From a bacterium (GTDB lineage: Bacteria > Chloroflexota > Chloroflexia > Thermomicrobiales > UBA6265), in NCBI GenBank assembly GCA_029977305.1, contig JAPOLF010000086.1, positions 1 through 8,444 on the forward strand: a DNA stretch of 8,444 bases, in the 5' to 3' direction. Made by a program: the position numbers and the translations under genes. Positions 5,940 through 8,444 of the stretch are shown here, in pieces. Below the pieces are notes generated by a model, which searched no databases, was not told the origin of the DNA, and saw only the letters and a list, made by a program, of their open reading frames with translations. Positions within the stretch are counted from its first letter, which is position 1; every line of letters begins with the position of its first letter.

Positions 5940-7502
5940 CTACTCCTCGACGATCAGCAACGCGCTCATCCCGGGGTGGTAGGGGCAGTTGTAGGGAATC
6001 TGGCCCGGGGTGTCGAAGGTGTGGCTCCAGGACTGCCCTTCCTGCAGGTCGCCAGAATCCCAGCTGAGATCGTTGGCGGTCACCGTGTGGGCGATCGGAT
6101 CCTTGTTGGTCCAGGTCACCGTGGTGCCGGTCTTCACCGTGAGCACCGGCGGGGTGTAGGCGAACTCGATGATGTCTGAGGCGAAGGTGTTGCCGGGGAT
6201 CGCCGTCGGTAGCGGCACCGGGGTCGCGGTCGGCGGGGCGTCCGGTTCCAGGGTGGGCGTCGGCATCGGGGTGTAGGTCGGCAGCAGGGACATTGCCAAG
6301 GTCTTGGGATCGGAGTTGACCCCGGGGATCGCCGCACACTGGTTGATCGGGACCAGTTTCGGATCGATCGCGATCGGCCCGTCGGCCTGCCCGAGGTCGA
6401 GTCGGATGATCCACCCGTTGTTCTGGGCGAGGCCCTGCGAGAGCCCGGGGCCGGAGACGTAGAGCGCACCATCGGGGCCGAAGGCCATGTCGACCGGCTG
6501 GTCGAGACCGGTGGCGATCACCTCGTAGCTGTCGGGGCCGGTCATCTTCACGACGCGACCGGTGTTGTGCTTCATGAACGGGGGCAGCTTGTCATTGTCG
6601 GTGGACATCTCGAGAGCATAGAGCGAGCCGTCCGGGCCGACCGCGGTGGCAGTGACCATCGTCAGCCCGGACCAGATCTCGGCGAAGGTGCCGTCCGGCT
6701 TGATCTGGTAGACCGTCGCGGAGCCATCGGCATACGGCGCGGCGGTGAGTGCGCCGACGTAGATATTGCCGTCGGCGTCAATCGAGGGCCCGGTGGGGAT
6801 CGGGTGGGTTTGCGACATGTCGGCGAGGCGGGAGAGGCCGGCGTCAGCATCCCACTGGATGATCTGGCCGTGATTGCTCTCGGAGACGAAGAGGGAGGTG
6901 CCGTTGGTGAGGATGCCGTAGGGCTCGCCATCGGGGCTGAGGTCGCCGGGGAGGCGGCTCACCGGGTTGGCGGGGATCCAGGTGGAGAAGTTGCCGACGG
7001 GGGTGAACCCGCCTTCGCGGATTTCGTAGATGCCGGCGGGGAACTGCTCCGGATGGGAGCGGGCAGGGCCGCCGCCGTCGATGGAGGCGTAGAGCTTGCC
7101 GTCGAGGAAGACGAGGCCGGAGACGCTCTGGTACCAGCCGGTGCCTTGGTGGGCGGCTGGGAGGTCGGTTGCATAGGCGACGGGACAGCCGCGGTCGTCG
7201 ATGGTGACGACGGCACCGGCGTAACTGGGGATGGAGGCGCCGTGGGCCTCTTCGACCTTGCTGTCGGTCTCGGCGGAGAGGCGCTCGCCGGTGAGGTCGA
7301 TGTCGTCCGGTTGGGTGGCGCCGGCAAGCGCGACGTAAAGGGTGCCGCTGTCATCCCAGGTGAAGCCGCGCGGGAAGGCGAGCCCGGTGGCGGCAACGCT
7401 GACCGGGGACGATTGCGATCGGAAATAGAGCACGGGCAAGAGCGCGATCACCACCACGGCGAGCAGTGCGGCGATGAAGGCTCCTGTGCGTTTGCGGGTC
7501 AT
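5940..7502 (-). CDS. Exported beta-propeller (NHL / ScyD-ScyE-like) protein fused to a C-terminal type 1 copper (amicyanin-like) domain
   Basis: A 520-residue protein. The start, ATG 7502, follows GGGAGG (7516-7511) by 8 nt. The N-terminus MTRKR plus a hydrophobic stretch (8-27) is a signal peptide or anchor, with no lipobox. Residues about 37-380 form a six-bladed-type propeller with recurrent blade ends such as GTLYVALAG (53-61), GKLYASIDG (135-143), GNIYVGAL (245-252), GSLYALEMS (292-300) and GALYVSGPG (345-353), with PRGF and VDMAFGPDG openings as in ScyD/ScyE and NHL proteins. A Pro/Thr linker (409-437) leads to a cupredoxin (438-520): TGTTVTWTNKDPIAHTV gives His472, and NCPYHPGM gives Cys506, His509 and Met512, a complete blue-copper ligand set in amicyanin-type spacing. 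The protein probably acts outside the cytoplasmic membrane, perhaps passing electrons to or from a partner. The propeller's ligand is unknown. Confidence 0.92.
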   Translation of the reverse strand: MTRKRTGAFIAALLAVVVIALLPVLYFRSQSSPVSVAATGLAFPRGFTWDDSGTLYVALAGATQPDDIDLTGERLSAETDSKVEEAHGASIPSYAGAVVTIDDRGCPVAYATDLPAAHQGTGWYQSVSGLVFLDGKLYASIDGGGPARSHPEQFPAGIYEIREGGFTPVGNFSTWIPANPVSRLPGDLSPDGEPYGILTNGTSLFVSESNHGQIIQWDADAGLSRLADMSQTHPIPTGPSIDADGNIYVGALTAAPYADGSATVYQIKPDGTFAEIWSGLTMVTATAVGPDGSLYALEMSTDNDKLPPFMKHNTGRVVKMTGPDSYEVIATGLDQPVDMAFGPDGALYVSGPGLSQGLAQNNGWIIRLDLGQADGPIAIDPKLVPINQCAAIPGVNSDPKTLAMSLLPTYTPMPTPTLEPDAPPTATPVPLPTAIPGNTFASDIIEFAYTPPVLTVKTGTTVTWTNKDPIAHTVTANDLSWDSGDLQEGQSWSHTFDTPGQIPYNCPYHPGMSALLIVEE

Positions 7503-7537
7503 GCGCGGTTCCTCCCGTAACTCGATGGTCTGCGGAG

Positions 7538-7566
7538 ATTGTTTCGCACGAGCGAGGGGCATGCAA
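7538..7566 (-). promoter_or_regulatory. Possible promoter of the propeller-cupredoxin gene
   Basis: Read on the minus strand, TTGCAT (7566-7561) and AACAAT (7543-7538) are separated by exactly 17 nt and match the -35 and -10 consensus at three and four positions. The transcript would start around 7531 and carry the GGGAGG ribosome site. A TATAGT on the same strand (7619-7614) is an alternative -10, giving a leader of about 100 nt. Confidence 0.3.
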
Positions 7567-7568
7567 CC

Positions 7569-7590
7569 CCAAGGAGAAGTGGCACCTTGG
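7569..7590. promoter_or_regulatory. Inverted repeat between divergent genes, candidate operator
   Basis: CCAAGG (7569-7574) and CCTTGG (7585-7590) form a perfect dyad with a 10-nt spacer, 22 bp in all. It sits between the candidate promoters of the divergent propeller-cupredoxin and phosphotransferase-like genes, abutting the minus-strand -35 candidate. A regulator binding here could act on both genes, but no regulator gene is in view. Confidence 0.3.
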
Positions 7591-7615
7591 TCTGATGGTC
7601 GTGTCTGGCGGGGAC

Positions 7616-7621
7616 TATACT
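7616..7621 (+). promoter_or_regulatory. -10 element implying a leaderless transcript for the phosphotransferase-like gene
   Basis: TATACT matches five of six positions of TATAAT and ends 6 nt before ATG 7628, so transcription would start at or next to the A of the start codon. No Shine-Dalgarno sequence precedes this ATG; the nearest bases are CTCCTCCC. Leaderless genes are common in several GC-rich phyla. The -35 region at 17 nt spacing (TGATGG, 7593-7598) is weak. Confidence 0.45.
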
Positions 7622-7627
7622 CCTCCC

Positions 7628-8444
7628 ATGACCACACTGACAGAACCCCAGTCTGATGATTCCCTGATGGCCGCGGCGCGCGCCTTTGTGCCGGAGGCGA
7701 CCGCTTTCCGCGCGGTGGCGGGACGGGCGCATCTGCTGCGCGCGGAGGGGCCGGATCGGCAGGTGGTGGTGCGGCGCATCCCCGCCGCGATCACGCCGGA
7801 ACGCCTCGCGGCGACGCACGGGCTGCTGCTCGCACTGCATGGTCACGGGGAGCGGGGCGTGCCGATGCCGATCGCGCTGCCGGACGGATCGCGGGTGCTG
7901 CTCGTGGATGGGATGCGCTACGACGCGCGGACCTTCCTGCCGGGGCGGGTGATCGCGAAGTCGGCGGTGAATCATCCGGGGCCGGAGGCATGGGTTGATT
8001 TGCCGGTCACGTTGCCGGATCCCGCCTTCGCAGATGCGGTGACGGCCCTCGCTCGACTCCACGCGGCAACCGAAGGTGCGCGCGGCCTACCGACCATGCC
8101 GGCGGCTCCGCTCGTGGCCCTGCCCGGGGCGGTGCAGACGGCCTATGGCGAGGCGCGGCGGGTGCTGCGGCCGGTGGCGCCCGCGACGCCCTCGGTGCAG
8201 CGCTGGTTGGCGGCGAGCGAGCGGGCGCTGCCTGCCGCGGAGGCGGCCTTGGCGGCGATGAGCGACGAGGTGCTCGCGCCATCCGTCGTGGCGCATCTCG
8301 GGGTGTGGCCGGGGCACTTCGTGCTGGACGACGCGGAGCGGGTAACCGGGGTCCTCGGCTGGGATCACGCGGCGTACTCCTCTCCCCTGCTCGATCTGGC
8401 ACAAGCGGCCAATCGGCTCCGCGGGTGGAGTTCGGCGACGGCGG
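7628..8444 (+). CDS. APH/CotS-fold phosphotransferase-like protein with degenerate catalytic site, 3' end outside the window
   Basis: The frame from ATG 7628 is open to the right edge, giving 272 residues plus one base. The fold is recognised from family landmarks: VVVRRIP in the N-lobe (46-52), ALARLHAA (140-147) as in the usual LA-x-LHA helix, and the C-lobe stretch from residue 222, VAHLGVWPGHFVLDD, followed by VTGVLGWDHAAYSSPLLDLA (239-258). In active aminoglycoside-phosphotransferase-like kinases these read H-G-D-L-x-P-G-N and I-D-W. Here the catalytic Asp is Gly225, the metal-binding Asn is His230, and the second metal Asp is Gly244; only the Asp after Trp245 remains nearby. The reading frame is otherwise intact and codon use looks normal, so this is more likely a pseudokinase or altered-function member than a decaying gene. 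The start has no ribosome site but a -10 box at leaderless distance. Substrate unknown. Confidence 0.8.
   Translation, partial: MTTLTEPQSDDSLMAAARAFVPEATAFRAVAGRAHLLRAEGPDRQVVVRRIPAAITPERLAATHGLLLALHGHGERGVPMPIALPDGSRVLLVDGMRYDARTFLPGRVIAKSAVNHPGPEAWVDLPVTLPDPAFADAVTALARLHAATEGARGLPTMPAAPLVALPGAVQTAYGEARRVLRPVAPATPSVQRWLAASERALPAAEAALAAMSDEVLAPSVVAHLGVWPGHFVLDDAERVTGVLGWDHAAYSSPLLDLAQAANRLRGWSSATA

Noticed and set aside
8007..8404. Minus-strand frames opposite the phosphotransferase-like gene
   Set aside because: Arg/Pro/Ala-rich shadows; the plus frame has recognisable APH-fold landmarks and extends to the edge.

Overview
This is a GC-rich bacterial window (G/C-heavy third codon positions, Shine-Dalgarno-type starts, probably one leaderless start). 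Gene style and content (Pro/Thr-linked cupredoxin proteins, NHL-type propellers, a degenerate APH-like protein) fit Chloroflexota, perhaps Thermomicrobia. This is an impression from sequence character only; no marker gene is present. No RNA gene, IS element, CRISPR array or phage gene was found.

Layout from left to right: (1) nt 3-1385 (+), the 3' part of a large, probably secreted repeat-domain protein of unknown function, open at the left edge. (2) nt 1386-1582, an intergenic region with a strong hairpin inside a C/G-rich block and a promoter-like TACAAT. (3) nt 1583-2689 (+), a Gfo/Idh/MocA-family sugar-type oxidoreductase. (4) nt 2686-4937 (-), a compact three-gene operon read right to left: an ACR3 arsenite efflux permease, a YfcE/MJ0936-like metallophosphoesterase and a 116-residue unknown protein. 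The last gene runs tail to tail into the oxidoreductase, and the two stop codons overlap in one CTAG. (5) nt 4944-5081, a divergent promoter region with two inverted repeats. (6) nt 5082-5861 (+), a xylose-isomerase-like TIM-barrel (sugar phosphate isomerase/epimerase) gene broken by a single in-frame TAG at codon 101. (7) nt 5893-5918, a perfect 11-bp hairpin between convergent genes, likely a bidirectional terminator. (8) nt 5940-7502 (-), an exported beta-propeller protein fused through a Pro/Thr linker to a type 1 copper (amicyanin/plastocyanin-like) domain. (9) nt 7503-7627, a second divergent promoter region. (10) nt 7628 to the right edge (+), an APH/CotS-fold phosphotransferase-like protein whose catalytic residues are replaced, so a candidate pseudokinase; its start looks leaderless.

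The genes do not form one pathway. The arsenite operon is a functional unit, notable for pairing ACR3 with a phosphoesterase and a small unknown protein and for having no arsR or arsC in view. The oxidoreductase and the TIM-barrel isomerase flank it and are the sort of pair that often work together in inositol or rare-sugar catabolism, but here they lie in separate transcription units and the second is interrupted. The points most worth a second look are the predicted pseudokinase, the propeller-cupredoxin fusion, the amber-interrupted isomerase and the ACR3-phosphoesterase-unknown operon.
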